Source: Penelope pileata
Lineage: Eukaryota; Chordata; Aves; Galliformes; Cracidae
Direction: 5' to 3'
NCBI GenBank assembly: GCA_013396635.1
Contig: WBMW01000023.1
Span: 62,001 to 126,000, forward strand
DNA: 64,000 bases
Position 1 is the stretch's first letter. Each line of letters begins with the position of its first letter. Under the pieces are notes generated by a model. It worked only from the letters and a program-made list of their open reading frames with translations, was not told the DNA's origin and did not search any database. The position numbers and the translations under genes were made by a program. This document shows, in pieces, positions 51,201 through 64,000 of this stretch.

Positions 51201-53794
51201 ACCCTGTGAAAACATTATTGGGCCGTGTATTCTCTCCACTGCATTTCTTGGAGAGAAGTAAACGGGCCCAGTTCTCATGGCTAAGAGGAGAGGAGCTGTC
51301 ACAAGATGTCTACAGTGGTGAAATAATCAAAGAGAAATAAATTTGCCTGTGAAAGGATTCAAAACGTTTTGCAACAATAAAAAAAATGTGATAGAGCCGC
51401 TCATTTTCAAGAAAGTGTCACAAAAAAAGAAAAGCTGATCAAAAACTCCATCTCACTTTGCAGTAAAAAAAGATTAAGTAAAATGATACCATTTTCAGTG
51501 GAAAATTGTAGGGAGAAAAAAGCAAAAGAGCTCAGCTCTTGCTTTGCAGAGTCATTACTAGGAGATACCTCGTCAATAGCTTTGTTCTGTCAGAGTCCGT
51601 GAGAGCATCTACAAAGATAAAGCTAAGCAGACTGTTTGGCTAGACATCATTAATACACGTATAAACTGCATAATTTAGAAAATACCTCTCCAGATTCACT
51701 CTCCAGATAGAAATCTGCTAATGAACCATGATTTGGTTACATCTCTTATCAGGAGAATTTCCTTCGAGCTGTGTTCTAACTGGGCAGTGTTTTGCTTCAT
51801 ACGTCCCAAAGACCAATTAATTTGTATGCAGCTATGCTATAGATAATGAATGTACCATACAAAAATGCTTAATTCACTCTTCAGGGGAAAAATAGCTCAT
51901 GTTCTGCTTGTTTCAGTAAGAACCAAACAAATAAAAAACACTGAAGGATATACAGGACTTCTCTAAAATGGAATTCTGTGTGGAAGAGAGCGGGGCAGTT
52001 TTAAGTCTGGGTGGCAGCATGGCAGCGAGCAAGATCCATTGGAGGAATGGGTGCCTACTCGGATTTTGCAGCTTGTCAGCCACAGCACGCTAATGCTGCA
52101 GTCTTTAGTGGGCCTCCACCAGAGATAGATTTGGCTCACTTAACTTAGCTAGAAGGTCTGGAAAGGGTAAAGTCCCATCAGGAAAAGCTGGAAATGGCTG
52201 GGAAGCAGAAACTCACCCACTAACAGCAGGTGGGACTTCGTATCTACCTTCTCTCATCACAGCCACAGGGATCTGCTCTTGGCAGCTTTGTTACCAGTTC
52301 TGTTCACTTTCAAATTTTCACTGCCTGAGTTTAAATTAATTCCTACTCATCCTTGCAAAGGGAAAATACAGTGAAATTACTAAAGCAAAAATATCCATAT
52401 GGTTCAGAATCGGAATAGAATCCAATGTCTGTACCAGCCCTCAAACAGTGAACGACTATTAATAAATGCCATTTTTCAGGAAGATCGGTAAAAAGCTTTT
52501 ACAAAGGTTCTCTCTCTCTCCTGGCATAAGTGGGCAAACCATTTCACTTTAATCAGAGAAGAATCACTGTATCAGCATCTTAATATTGGGGCTTGATATC
52601 AGACCACCTATCAGTCCAGGTTTCTGCCAAAAGACAACTGTGTTTACATCTTTGGACATAAAAGATTAAAGAGTGTGTGAGAGAGGAAAAAAAGCTCCTT
52701 GTATATGTCTGTGAAGACCTTTCGTTGCCAGATACTTCAAGAGCACCTTACTTTTCAGAGTGTTTCCTGATGGCTTGAATCCTAATTACTTGTCCTCTGG
52801 AAGTCAGTATGATATTAGTTCCACTGATCTTGTTGACTTTGCTTTCATGTGCATTGGGAAACGCTGGGGAAAAGCAGAAAAGATGGAGTCATTATGGATT
52901 CTGAAAGAAGTGAAAACAAACATCCACCACAGAGCACTTCGAAGAACATAGGAGACCCTGCAGCACAATTCTGCCATAACAACTCACTCATCCCCGCAAG
53001 TTTTGTCTTTGAGTGGAAAATTTGCATGGCAATACAGACAAACTGGTGTGAGAGATGCAGACTTAAGCATCCAGCTTCAAGCAAAAGAAAAGACAACTAG
53101 GAAATGCACAGTGCTGAACAGAAGATCTGGATGGATTCTTGTTCTGCGAGCTACCCAGTGTTCAGGGAAATTTCAGCGCTAGGTAAGCATTAGCCTCTGT
53201 CCCCATCTAATCAGTCATTGGCCCATATTGGAGTTTTATGAATCAGCTGCAGAAGAGGCAATGCTTCCAGTGGTATTTAGAAGCTGGAAGCTGTGGCTAG
53301 GTAGACAGATTTTTCAAGATGTCTGTGGAGAGGAGATCATTCGATGCAAATCAGGCAAGTCTTTTCCTAGTAGGGAAACTAATAAACTGGGTGCATATCT
53401 GTGTGTTTGAAAAGATTTTGAATGTATGATCCTTGGGATATTTTAGCTCAAGCTGCCAAAGCCCTTGTACTAAGCACTGAAGTTCCTAGGTTGGACTAAG
53501 TAAAATCAATTAATCAAAGTTGATCAGTAAAGTGGCTATTAGGAAATGCAAAGTGGACACACTCCCTCCTATTCCCATACCCCTCTTATCAAATCCACGT
53601 GGAGCATGCTTCATGTTTATCTGCATGTCTTCCTATACCTTGCTTCTAGATGTGTAGGATTTTCTTACTTATGCCCTATAGATTGTAGCAAATTTGATCT
53701 TTCTCAATGATGAGCTCATCACTGCAACTCCTGATTTCATCTTTCCTGTAGCATCCAGAGATTTCTTGGCCTGAGAAGGTTTCTGACTGTGATC

Positions 53795-53815
53795 TTTTTT
53801 TTTTTTTTTTCCCCC
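53795..53815. repeat. T16-C5 tract
   Basis: Sixteen T followed by five C; simple sequence. Confidence 0.9.
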
Positions 53816-54558
53816 ACAAATGGAGGCTGCTTTATATTGTAAAGGAAAATCTCTTTTCTTCTGCTGCTCGTTTGTTATATGGTAGAATGCTGAGACAGAG
53901 TACAAAGGATAGAATAGGGTCTCTGGTGCTTAGGGAGGAGCATGTAGGTGACCTTAATTTTGCAGATCCCCAAGGTATCAATCACATAAGTGCAAAGATT
54001 TTGCAGCAAAAACATGGCATACAAGATTTACATAACAATGGAACCAAAGATAAACAGTGCAACAGTTATTAGCTTTCCCTATGCAGCGCTAAAAACCAAA
54101 GGCACTGGCACTGAGAAACAGTAGGAGAATTCAGAGAGAGAAAATGTGCAGACATATCTATGCGTATTTCAGGTGGTGGAACTGGAATATCTTATTCACA
54201 GCACATGTTAGTAGTTGCTATTTTGCAACATTCTGTACAACATCAAGATTTGCACTGATACATTTGCACATTAATAGCTTTGCAATGATGTCCTCTAAAA
54301 GTAGCATTTTCCCCAAGAGCTAATACTGCAAAGAAGAGACTTGCCAAGCTATGCTGGTACATATTTCTGAAAGCTCACATTCATATGACCCATTGATGAT
54401 CTTGTTGGCTAAGTGCCATGTGAAGAGATGAGTGCCAGTTTGAAAGAACCAGAAGATGGAACCAGGTGCCAAGGCTTTGATACTTGTCTTTGACAGCTGG
54501 GTTCATATCCCAGCACAAGATCTCTCTATGAAAAGACATAAACATGTCCCAATAAGGC

Positions 54559-54598
54559 AAAAAAAAAAAAAATCAAAACAAAAAAACCACACACACAG
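54559..54598. repeat. A-rich / CA-rich simple tract
   Basis: A14, then A-rich spacer and CACACACACA. Confidence 0.85.
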
Positions 54599-57500
54599 AA
54601 ACAAACAGAAAGATAAGGGCAGAACTTTTAGTGAGGGGAGAAAGGTGAAACAAAGACAGTTTTTGCCTGGCTAACATACAGATGCAGTATAATCGGATTT
54701 GAATTCAGAATGGTAACTCTACATGCAGAACTGAACAGTCAGGTATTTTGAGGGTTGACAACTTCCAGCCCAGCCTGTCAGAAAGGCTGAAGCAGGCAGG
54801 CAGGCATATGGTCGTCCTCACGCTGCAGGTACAGCAGCTATGAGGGAAAAACTGAATTTGCATCTATTTGTATTTACTGACCCTCTCCTATTTGGCAAGA
54901 TTCCTCTGCTGAATGTAACAGGAATATCTTTATTTCCTCTGAGAAATGATTTGAGGCTCCTGCAGAATTCAGAACAGCTGTGCAATGTGAAAAAGAGAAG
55001 GGACTGTACAAAATGGAAGGAAAAGGCAGAGCAAGTGAAAATAAAGCTGAGCGAGTTGATAGTGGGGAGCGTAAGGAAATGCAGGCAGGACCTGCTATGG
55101 CTGTGATCCAGGGCTTATTGATTTCTGCAGAACTTTTCCTTTGTATTCAACCAGCTTTGTATTCAACCTTTGTATTTATCCAGCTCCACATTTGTGTTTA
55201 GAATAAACAGCGCTTCTTTTTACCAGCTTCTCAGTGCATAAACGCTACTGATGCTAAGAACCAGGAATGGAGGATGTAATAATGTTGTTGTTCTCTGACA
55301 GAGAAGTGCTCTGTGCCACTGTGGAGAGCCATCAGCCTGCTTAAGGGAGTGTCTGAGGAGATCACGTGGGGTGTCAGCACAGCTGCATGTCAGGGAATGG
55401 AAGGACAGAGTGAATTATTTGGATAGTTGGGCAAAATTTGCTTGAAGAACTTAACTACACAGTAAGGTGTATTACGTAGCAGATATGCAAGATAAAATCT
55501 GCAAGAATACAGATAAACTTGATGAGCAGTCTGGGTACCCCATTTCCTCTACCATATCCCATTTATGGGATCATTTTAGCTTTCTCTGAAAGATCCATGG
55601 AGAACAAATCCAGAAATCTAGAAACTTTGCCAAGAAAGGACTCATCAGCTTAGGTGAAGAGATCTTTAGCAAAAAGCACATGCTTTGCTGACCCTGTCCA
55701 GAACAGCCGCTGTAGAAGGAACTATCAAAGCCAAAAATGATGTCTGGGGTTATTTTCAAATGGAGAAGTACTCTTATTAAAAGGGAGGCATATAGTTCAC
55801 AGGCAACACTATTACTCAATTTTTATAAGTCTCATAAAACTGATAAATAGTGTCTTTTAGCAGGAAGTGTGCACATAAAGAACTGTCCTAGGGCAATCCG
55901 CTGAAAAAATAAAGCAAGCAAAACAAAAAAATTACAATGTTGTGTAGCAGCTCCTGAAGGATCTTGCCTCTGTGACTGCAGTCAGCCAGGTGGGACTGGG
56001 TAACACCTAGAGCTTGACTTGTACACTTAATGTTGCCCTGCTCTACCACAGCTGCAGTCTAAGGGCAGGGCCAGCCCCGGGCATCGTGGTGCTGGCTGTG
56101 AGAAGAGGCACAGTAGCTGCAGAAACCCCCAGCGTGGTTTGATTGCCTGTCACCCCCTGGGAAATACACAATCTTGCTGCAACTTGCTGGCTTGCAGTCT
56201 TTAGTACTAGCCTCGTTACACCAGCATTTCTTTGAAACAAAACAAAAATGGCAGGCAGCCAGCCTAGCTCTACTTCGGAAATTATTATGACTAAGGAAAT
56301 AATGTGTTTGAGGAATTAAAGAGAAGAATAAACAATCTTGAATGATTTTGCCACCAAAGTAATGTAATGTTCTTTATTAAGTTCTTTGTGTAGTGAGATA
56401 TTGTTATGGAGAGGGAGAGAAGAACTGAAAATTCATTCCAGCTGTGATACAATGAGCTAAATCAGTCCAGGAGGAGCAGAACCACAGATGTACAGTGCAA
56501 AGCTGTGTATGCTACAGTGTATCTGAAATGACATTATTAGAGTCTAGATTTGGCCATGTTCTGCACAGCAGAGCCTGAAACAGTCAAAAAATTGTTGTAA
56601 TTATTCTTTAGTTTAGAAGTAGCCATTAAACATTCTGATATGAATTTAACAAGCAGTACTCTGTGAAGGAAAGGGATCCCTCAGCAGCATGGGGTCTGGA
56701 GAAGAAAGACTCAACAGGCAGTTGATAAGTCATGTGGCAAAGGCACGGGCTTACAATTGATAGCTTTTGGCTCAGTGCTTATCTCTGCTGGTTTTTGGTG
56801 TGAACTTCAAAAAGCTGTGACAGGTGTCCCTGAGAAACCCTTCTTTCACTCGCTGGAGTGTTTCTTCCTGGCGATGCTCACGCTTATTCCTGTCTGAGAG
56901 ACTGAATGCTGCGAGGCTGGAGCACCCCCTCAGTGTGTGCATGCTTCGCCTCCCACGGCAGGCCCTCATCTCAGCAGGGCCTGACATGTCACGGGTAATG
57001 AAAGCTGCAGCACTGGCTCGGTGAGCGGATGTGGGAATGGCCTGACCTTGCTCCATCCCAAGGCAGTGGTTAGACCCACTACTTTTCTTATACATATCTG
57101 ATAAAAATCAGAGGCAAGTGGTGATGTGAATTTGCTTTACTCTGGGGAGAAGCCTTGATTTTTCGCTTCTCATGAGAAGCACGTTTAACAAAATACAGAC
57201 TTGTGTGTGTAACAAGCTGCTGCAGAAACTGCTAGGACCTCTCTTTCCAGGAAAAGCGGCTGCTTTCACTGAGACAGGCTTGCATGCACAGGAATTTCCA
57301 GGGACTCTGTCCCTCCTCCTTTAGTATGAGGCTCTTTTCACTGCTTTGTCTCAGGTTTGGACTGATGGTACCACTGGAGTGGTCTGGGGAGAGTTTTTCT
57401 ATGTGCAGTCTTTTTACCTGAGAGAGCACAGTGACAGCTTCATTTGCAAATGCAAGTACGGTGGGAATACCTTAAAAAGTGCTCATCAGTATGCACACAG

Positions 57501-57918
57501 TAGCTGATGTGCACAAATAGGTATGAAATTTTGATCATTGCTATTGAAATGGTGATCCTGAATATCAACTAGGAGGCTTCTAAATTTATCAAATGTAAGT
57601 TAAGTGGAAACCAAGTCAATACTGCATTTTTAAATTATAGCTGTCTTCCATTTTGAAAAGGTAAATCTGATGTTAGTTGGTTCTTCATGCTAGCTAAAGC
57701 CCTGTAGGGGGTGTAAAAAAAATACATTAAAATAACAGAGACATTTAAATTTGAAGAATAATTGCCTAGGCATAAGCAAGCCTTTTATCCTGAATGTGAA
57801 GCTTTTAAGTCTTCAGATGTGGTTGAGATATGGCAGTTAGGACATAAAAATGCCAACCTGTGCAATGCTTTTCTATTATCTGCTCAGGGAATAAATTTTG
57901 AAATAAACAGATTATCCT

Positions 57919-57940
57919 AAACAAACAAACAAACAAAAAA
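57919..57940. repeat. (AAAC)n tetranucleotide repeat
   Basis: Four AAAC units followed by an A run. Confidence 0.9.
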
Positions 57941-60900
57941 GAACTAGACAGAGAGAGAATATGCTGGATCTTGTTCCAGCCACTACTTGTGAAAAACTGC
58001 CTTGACAGTTGTTTGCTATGGCAGCTCTCTGAAAAGCCGTCCTTGGAGACGCACTTGGACGTTGAGGCCCGGGATGTCTGCCCAACAGGGGACAGGGACC
58101 CATCCTACTTTTGTCATAAACACAATGGACTTAACTTCTCACTGATGGAGATTCTGTGAAGTCAGTAGCAGTTCATTGGTGCCTGCCAAATTAATGATCT
58201 GATTGGGTCATCTCAAAGTTACATTTTGCAGTTGACTATACTGCAAAATGTTATTAAAAAAATTCATTTAAGAGTTAATAAAACTCATCAAAATAATGGT
58301 GAAGCCTATTTTTGTTAACTAAAGGCGAAAATTCTTTTGATACATTATAGAAATATCCAGTTAAACCACTGGACATTTCATCTTCCCTCCCTATCTTAAA
58401 GAAGAGAGAATTCCCATCAGGAGAAAAATCAAGAAAACAGTATCTAATCTTCTTCAACTTCCTTCACATGGGACCTGACAGGCACCTTCTGTTTGCATTC
58501 CAGCTGTAATTCTGTGAGATGTGCAGCTTATCATACAGCCAGCACAGAGCCCCACACTGGGAAGGTGGCCGTAGTATTATCTTGCTTTATCAGACCTCAG
58601 TGTAGCTAATTAACCATATGTTTCTCTGACTTTTTAATTCAACCAGTGAGAAACATTGGGATCAACATTACAATCTTTCAGGTTTATAAACTATCCTACA
58701 GAGTTTTAACACAAAAGTTGTCTGTTATGAAAATACCAAGAATTTTCTAGTTAAGATCCCAGTGCTCCTCCCTCTTGAGGAGTTGTTATTGCTTTCATTC
58801 CAAATTGCACTTGAACAGCAAATCTGCTGTGCAATACGACTTGCTGTGTGTTCAGTTGTGCTCTGTAGCTTCTGTGCATTTGCCTTGTACAGAAACACAC
58901 AGTATGGTAGTGCTGCACATGTTCACTTCACCATGATGTAAATATTTGATTAGGTATCTGTTCATCTTAAGCCAGCCTGTGTTTAACACGTGAAATAGCT
59001 ATGCTGTAATAGTAGGAAATAATGCGATGAGTAATAAAAGAAATAAGAGAAAAGCAAGAATTCAGATTTCAAAGTTGGGAATAACAGTTTAGAAGGCAGC
59101 ACATTACTGCTATTTTCTCAGTCTCCAAAATGACACCAGTACAAGATGCATCTGTGAAAGAGCCACTGTCTCTGTGGTGAAACTGGAAATGTGGCTGCTT
59201 GAAATATTTATAGCACAACATTATTTGTAGTGTATTAGGCATGTGGTACAGCACCCTGCCCTGCTGCTGTACATTTTGAAGCGTGTACAAGTTGGGGTTC
59301 TCAAAAAATGACCACTACTTTATTGTATTCCCACTTCTAGAAGCACAGAGGATGTTGAGCACCTATAGAAGCTCAGGTTGGGAACACAAACACTAATAAA
59401 TCACAACTGCAGTTATCATGACAGTCCCAGATACAGCCCATGGGTCTGCTGAAGACAATCCTCTGTGCTTTCAGCTGCACTCCATATTCCATCCCAGGGG
59501 AAGGAGAGGTGAATGCATTTTCATACTCCACTGGGTCCACACTTACCCTGCTTGTTATTGTTGTCACCTGCTTGTGTTTGCTCTGACTTTCTGCAAACTC
59601 AGTGGGGCCTGAGCATATTGTTTGGTGTGCACATATCATGCCATATGTGCTGCCACATGCCTGTACTGCGCACCATGCAACGCTTGTTTTGTGTTCTGCT
59701 ATCTCCAACATGCCCGTTTTGGCATTCAACTGTGAAACTACAGCAAAAGGGAGCTTCTCATTTTTTGGTTGCCTCAGAAATCCAGAATCATAGCAGTGTA
59801 ATCAGTAAGAAAAACAAATGAATGACTGACAACTGTCTATCAACAACTTTGACATGACAAATAATTTTGAATCATATTGAGAAGAGTGAAATTAGTACTA
59901 TCTTACGTATCTTGAACTGTCCACCCAAATCTTCATCACATTTCTGAATAGCTGCCAGTACCAGTTATGCTGGCAGCTGTCTTTTTGACCTGACATTGTC
60001 CTCACTGTATCCCCGTGACCAGCACAGCAAGTTCCATTCACGATTGTTGCAAACTTTCTGCCCTGGCTGCCTGTGCAGACAGGGTACCTGAGTCTCTTCC
60101 TTGTTTCATCAGAGTAAGTGGAGCAACTCCACTGAAAACGAAGGAAATTATGTGAGTGTAGAAGCTGCACAGTATTAGAACTGGGCTGCTGCCTCTTCAA
60201 AGAACAAAGAGCAAGTTCTCCTTAGCCTGATATACCTGCCTAACCCATGCACTGCTACATCCTAACGTGGAGCTATGCCTTTCAATCAGGATTGTTACAC
60301 ACAGTGTCATTCTCTAACAAGTCTCTTCTCAATGACATTTAAATAAATTTTTAAAGGAATTAATTCTGTTTCATCATAGGAAACTAATTTCTGCTTTAAA
60401 TCAGACTTTAAATAAGACTTTATCTAAGGCTCTGAGGATTTAGCAGGCAGCAATTAAAAATATTTTTATTTTATATAAGAGTTCTGCATGTCGGGGGATG
60501 AGTTACAGAGTTCTGATGCTGAATGTCTGATCTCTATGATGTTTAATTTCCCAATATTTTTTGGCAGCATATTTCCTCCTCTTACTTGGAGCATGTGGTT
60601 AAAAGAGAAATCAGATGCCTTTCAAAAGGTGAATTGTTTTGAGTGGGTAAAAATCATCCCTGTAAGAGACAAGTGCTTAAAGTGCAAGTCCTACTCACTG
60701 AAAATTAGGAAGCACAGTAGAGACTGTGCTAGCCCTAAGGGAGACCTGATATGTTTTCTATGTGCTTTTCTTTCTCTAGTGATGATAATATTTATACAAT
60801 CAGTAAGCATATTTGAGAACAGAAAGCTTGGGGGAAAAAGTGACAACAGTTCAGTGGAATCATATTTCCATTTGCAGCTGATGTAGTTAATGTTTTGGTC

Positions 60901-63900
60901 ATAATGTACAGGTCTTGCTACCTACTATATATATCCCTTGCTTCATTTCCTTGACAAGCTGCAAGAAGTCTATCATTCACATTTTTCTTGTCTTACACAG
61001 TGTTCTCCATAGATGGTACTGTAACAGCATCATCTCTCATATTAATAAGTTGACAGCTGAATGTCTGATCCTGCTGTTCAAGGCCTCTCAGTGTGCAGAG
61101 AGCTTCTACACAATTTTGGAGGTACAGGAGCATCTGAGGCTCCTGAGTTAGGAAGGGAAAATTGCTGATAAGCTGCAAAAGCAGTCGAGTCATTCTGTTC
61201 CCTTTGGCCTTTCTTCCTTACCAAAGTGCAAGAGTGAAGGTGCAGGCTGAACACTGAGGGTGGCAGAAGTCTTTGTTTACAAAACAAAGTCACAATCCTT
61301 TCCAAAGTTGCTAGGATGGAAATCTCAAAGCCAATGAAACAGTAGGTTCACCATCTACACTAAGTTAACACCTATTCACTTAGCATAAACTTCATTTCTG
61401 TGCAGAGACCCGTGCATGACTTCAGTATCCCTCGGGTTCACTATTGGCCCTTTTCATGGGAATAAATGTGTTCCCTAGTATGTTTACTTTTCTTCTAATT
61501 TATAATTCACAGACTCAACTCACTGACCACAGTCATCTTTTGTTTCTGTCTGGGCATCAGTACTATTCCCTGCTCATACGATGCTTCCAGTCACTGAACT
61601 TTGTTTGCAATAGTTGTAAAAAATATCTCTTGTATTTTTGATGTGAGCATAAAGAGAAGCCTGACTTGCATGGAAAGTTGGGAGTGAAGACTTAGACTTC
61701 TGCCACTGATGGGTAACTTTCTGTTACTGCTCAATGGACTTTTGTATTTCTGTGTATCCCTGTCACTCTAAATCAAAGCTGGCAAAGGTAAATGGAGACT
61801 CTTGTTTTGGTTTTCTTTAATCCATATATGCTATAAAATTAGCTACTAATATAGTGTCGTTTAATACCATATCCAATATCTTACACCTATTTTTGAGGGT
61901 GTTAATGAAAGACCCAACTTGGTGATGCATAAAACAATAAGCAGAAACAGGCTGACAGAATAAAGCAATGATTACTGCCATGTACAAACATGAAAGCTGC
62001 CCTGAGGAGGACCCTTAAACACATTGTTGTAATAAATGCTTACAAATAATTTTCCATGTCACTAAAATCTACTGCTATAAAATATGCTATCGCTGAAAGC
62101 AAAACTGGAAATATGCCTTCTAGCAGAGTGGAATTGCTCAAAAGTGTGGGGATAGATCTCACTCAGACAGTGAAAGACAACAAAGAAATATTTATGTGTC
62201 TGTTCCGGGTCACTACTGTTTTCCTATCAGCCAGCAGCTCCAAAACTCTTTTTTTTTTTCCTTAGACCTGCGTCCACAGTAAATTCTGCCTTTACTCACA
62301 CATGTAATTTTAATTCTGTATTTGAGAAATTTCTACCATGTAATTATTTTTACATGGTTTGATCTCTCTGTTGGCCTTAGCATGTAATTCCTTTGGTGCA
62401 GTGACTGAGTCTTTTGCAAAAAAGCACTCAGGTGAAATGCAAAGCCAAGATTCAATATGATAATAACATCTGAGAGAGACTTTGAAAAAAAATCTAGCTG
62501 TCCTTACTCCTAGATTTCTATTTGAATCAATGCACCGCCGTCTTTGGAAGTGCTAAGAATGTTAATTTTGCTTTTCAATTGCATCAGTAACTTATCACAA
62601 AATGCTATGTTAAAGCAGGTCAGTAAAGCTTTGATCTCAAATTTTCAAGTATAGCTATCTTTTGCCTGACATACAGTAACTTAAAGAGGATATGAATTAC
62701 AGATGGTGTGTGCACAGCACTTTCTGAAGGTGAAGTCTCCCTCTTGTTTTTCGAGTTGAATGTTCAAAAAGAAAAGCATCCCAAACCATCCATTCTGTTT
62801 TGGAAGTCAAAGTGAATCTTTGCTGTAGCATATTTGGTGTCACTGACTGATTTACTTTTTTTGTCTACTTAGTTTCAGGCTTTAAGTACAAATATTACAA
62901 AGTCTCTCTTGTATCCTACATTTCTGGAGTGGAATAAGTGGTCCTATGAAAACAACTCTCGTATTTATGTTCATAATTTCCAAGATCACAAGCTATTTAG
63001 ATCTCTGTAAATAACCGTTCAGCAGCATTAGAAGTTCTCCATGTAGCAAGTCTGCTCCATTACCCCGAAGCACCCAGCCTGAAGGAAGATGCCTGATCAA
63101 ACTGTCATCTGCATCTTTCAGACTTCACACCTGCTTGGAGACAAGACAGTTTTCCATTCATAGACTTTCCTCCCTCATTACGCTGGCCAAAGCGATTCTT
63201 AATAGTAGTACTGAGCTGCAACAGCAGGTAATTCATACTTGTAAATAAAGGACCAGCTTCTACTGGTGCAGATGCATGCAAAACAACACAGTTCTGACAC
63301 TGAAACCTTTTCATTGCTAATACAGACTCAAAGACAGAGTCTTACTTCCTGCTATAATATGCATTTACTCAGCCCTTCATCACCACAGAGCAAAAGTGGT
63401 TTTCACCTGTCACAGAACTACTGGAACTCATCTTCGTGTGCCACTAGCATAAGGGTTTCTTTGAAAATTTCATGGGAGAGCCATTTGCATGCAGTACGTT
63501 GTGGACATGCTCCAAATGCTGCTGCACCAGAGGCATACAAATGTAGAAGCCTTATAAAATAGGGTTTGTCGTGTCTAGACCTTGAGAGGCTGCATATTGG
63601 GAAGAGAAAAATGAATGTATTGAGACAGTGCCCTTTCTTTCCTTGTGAGAAGTGTCATCTGCCCTCCATTGGTAGTGTTAGTCACAACTTTACACAGACT
63701 TTCACATGAAGATCCTCTAAAGAGACAAATGGGGGTGTACAAGGACTTAAGGACTGATCTGGAGCAGCTGAAATGTTTGCAAATAAAATTTATAAGACCT
63801 TTTATTCAAGAGATGCAGATGAGCATGTTAGGGCGTTTATGACTTAGTTGTGCCTTGTTAGCAATGAAATGGCAGTGATGGGCAAAAAGGGAAGGGTCTT

Positions 63901-64000
63901 TTGAGACATGAAAAGAACTTACAAGACCATGTTACAGGAGCTATCTGACTGCAGAGAGAAATGGACAGAAAGGCAGGCACTTGAAGGGCATACTGTACAT

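Larger units (their letters stand above)
44886..64000. other. intergenic DNA, right flank
   Basis: About 19 kb of AT-rich DNA. I see no DM, zinc-finger, LDL-receptor repeat or other domain-like open frame, no CpG island, no clear tRNA and no recognisable repeat copy other than simple tracts. The longest open frame (60488-60886 plus, 132 codons) lacks any family feature. Confidence 0.55.

Noticed and set aside
53488..53502. GGTTGGACTAAG resembling sense CR1 (GGTTGGACTAGATG)
   Set aside because: The match is about a dozen bases with no flanking CR1 similarity.
60488..60886. 132-codon plus-strand open frame with a hydrophobic segment
   Set aside because: AT-rich DNA gives Phe/Ile-rich stretches by chance; no family similarity recognised.
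1..64000. Exons of GLIS1 or LRP8 expected from mammalian synteny
   Set aside because: No C2H2 zinc-finger array, GLIS1 C-terminal motif or LDL-receptor class A repeats were seen in any frame.
1..64000. CRISPR arrays, bacterial operons, rRNA or clear tRNA genes
   Set aside because: None found; the sequence is ordinary vertebrate nuclear DNA.

Overview
This is vertebrate genomic DNA, almost certainly from a bird. It contains a spliced gene with GT-AG introns and long AT-rich intergenic DNA. Its only recognisable interspersed repeats are CR1-type LINE pieces, one of which (26320-27084) has the sequence and the tail, built on the ATTCTATGA motif, of avian CR1. Repeat density is low, as expected for a bird. 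The sequence alone does not fix the species; a galliform-like bird is a guess.

The one gene I can reconstruct with confidence is DMRTB1 (also called DMRT6) on the minus strand. It has four coding exons between 33644 (ATG) and 28138 (TAA). Their splice phases join exactly to give a 290-residue protein with an intact DM zinc-binding domain and the conserved C-terminal DMRTB1 tail. A TATA box lies about 55 bases upstream of the ATG. A sequencing gap (26 N) flanked by a C15/G13 run lies about 0.2 kb further upstream. Intron 2 carries a short CR1 stub, and intron 1 an AT-rich hairpin.

Left flank (1-28 kb): mostly intergenic. The notable part is 20.6-22.0 kb. It holds an isolated CpG island (about 21705-21990) and, 0.75 kb away on the minus strand, a candidate terminal coding exon with its own AATAAA signal. 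Together they suggest a small unrecognised transcription unit downstream of DMRTB1. A 0.76-kb CR1 copy lies between this locus and DMRTB1.

Right flank (34-64 kb): no gene recognised. A very old CR1-superfamily reverse-transcriptase remnant lies at 41.7-42.35 kb (minus strand), a stretch rich in homeodomain-type motifs at about 42.85-43.2 kb, and a GC-richer block at 43.85-44.9 kb. The rest is AT-rich DNA with short simple repeats. In mammals DMRTB1 sits between LRP8 and GLIS1. I looked for GLIS1 zinc fingers and LRP8 ligand-binding repeats and found none, so those genes, if syntenic, lie outside the window. I found no exotic system; the DMRTB1 structure and the 21-kb CpG-island locus are the parts most worth following up.
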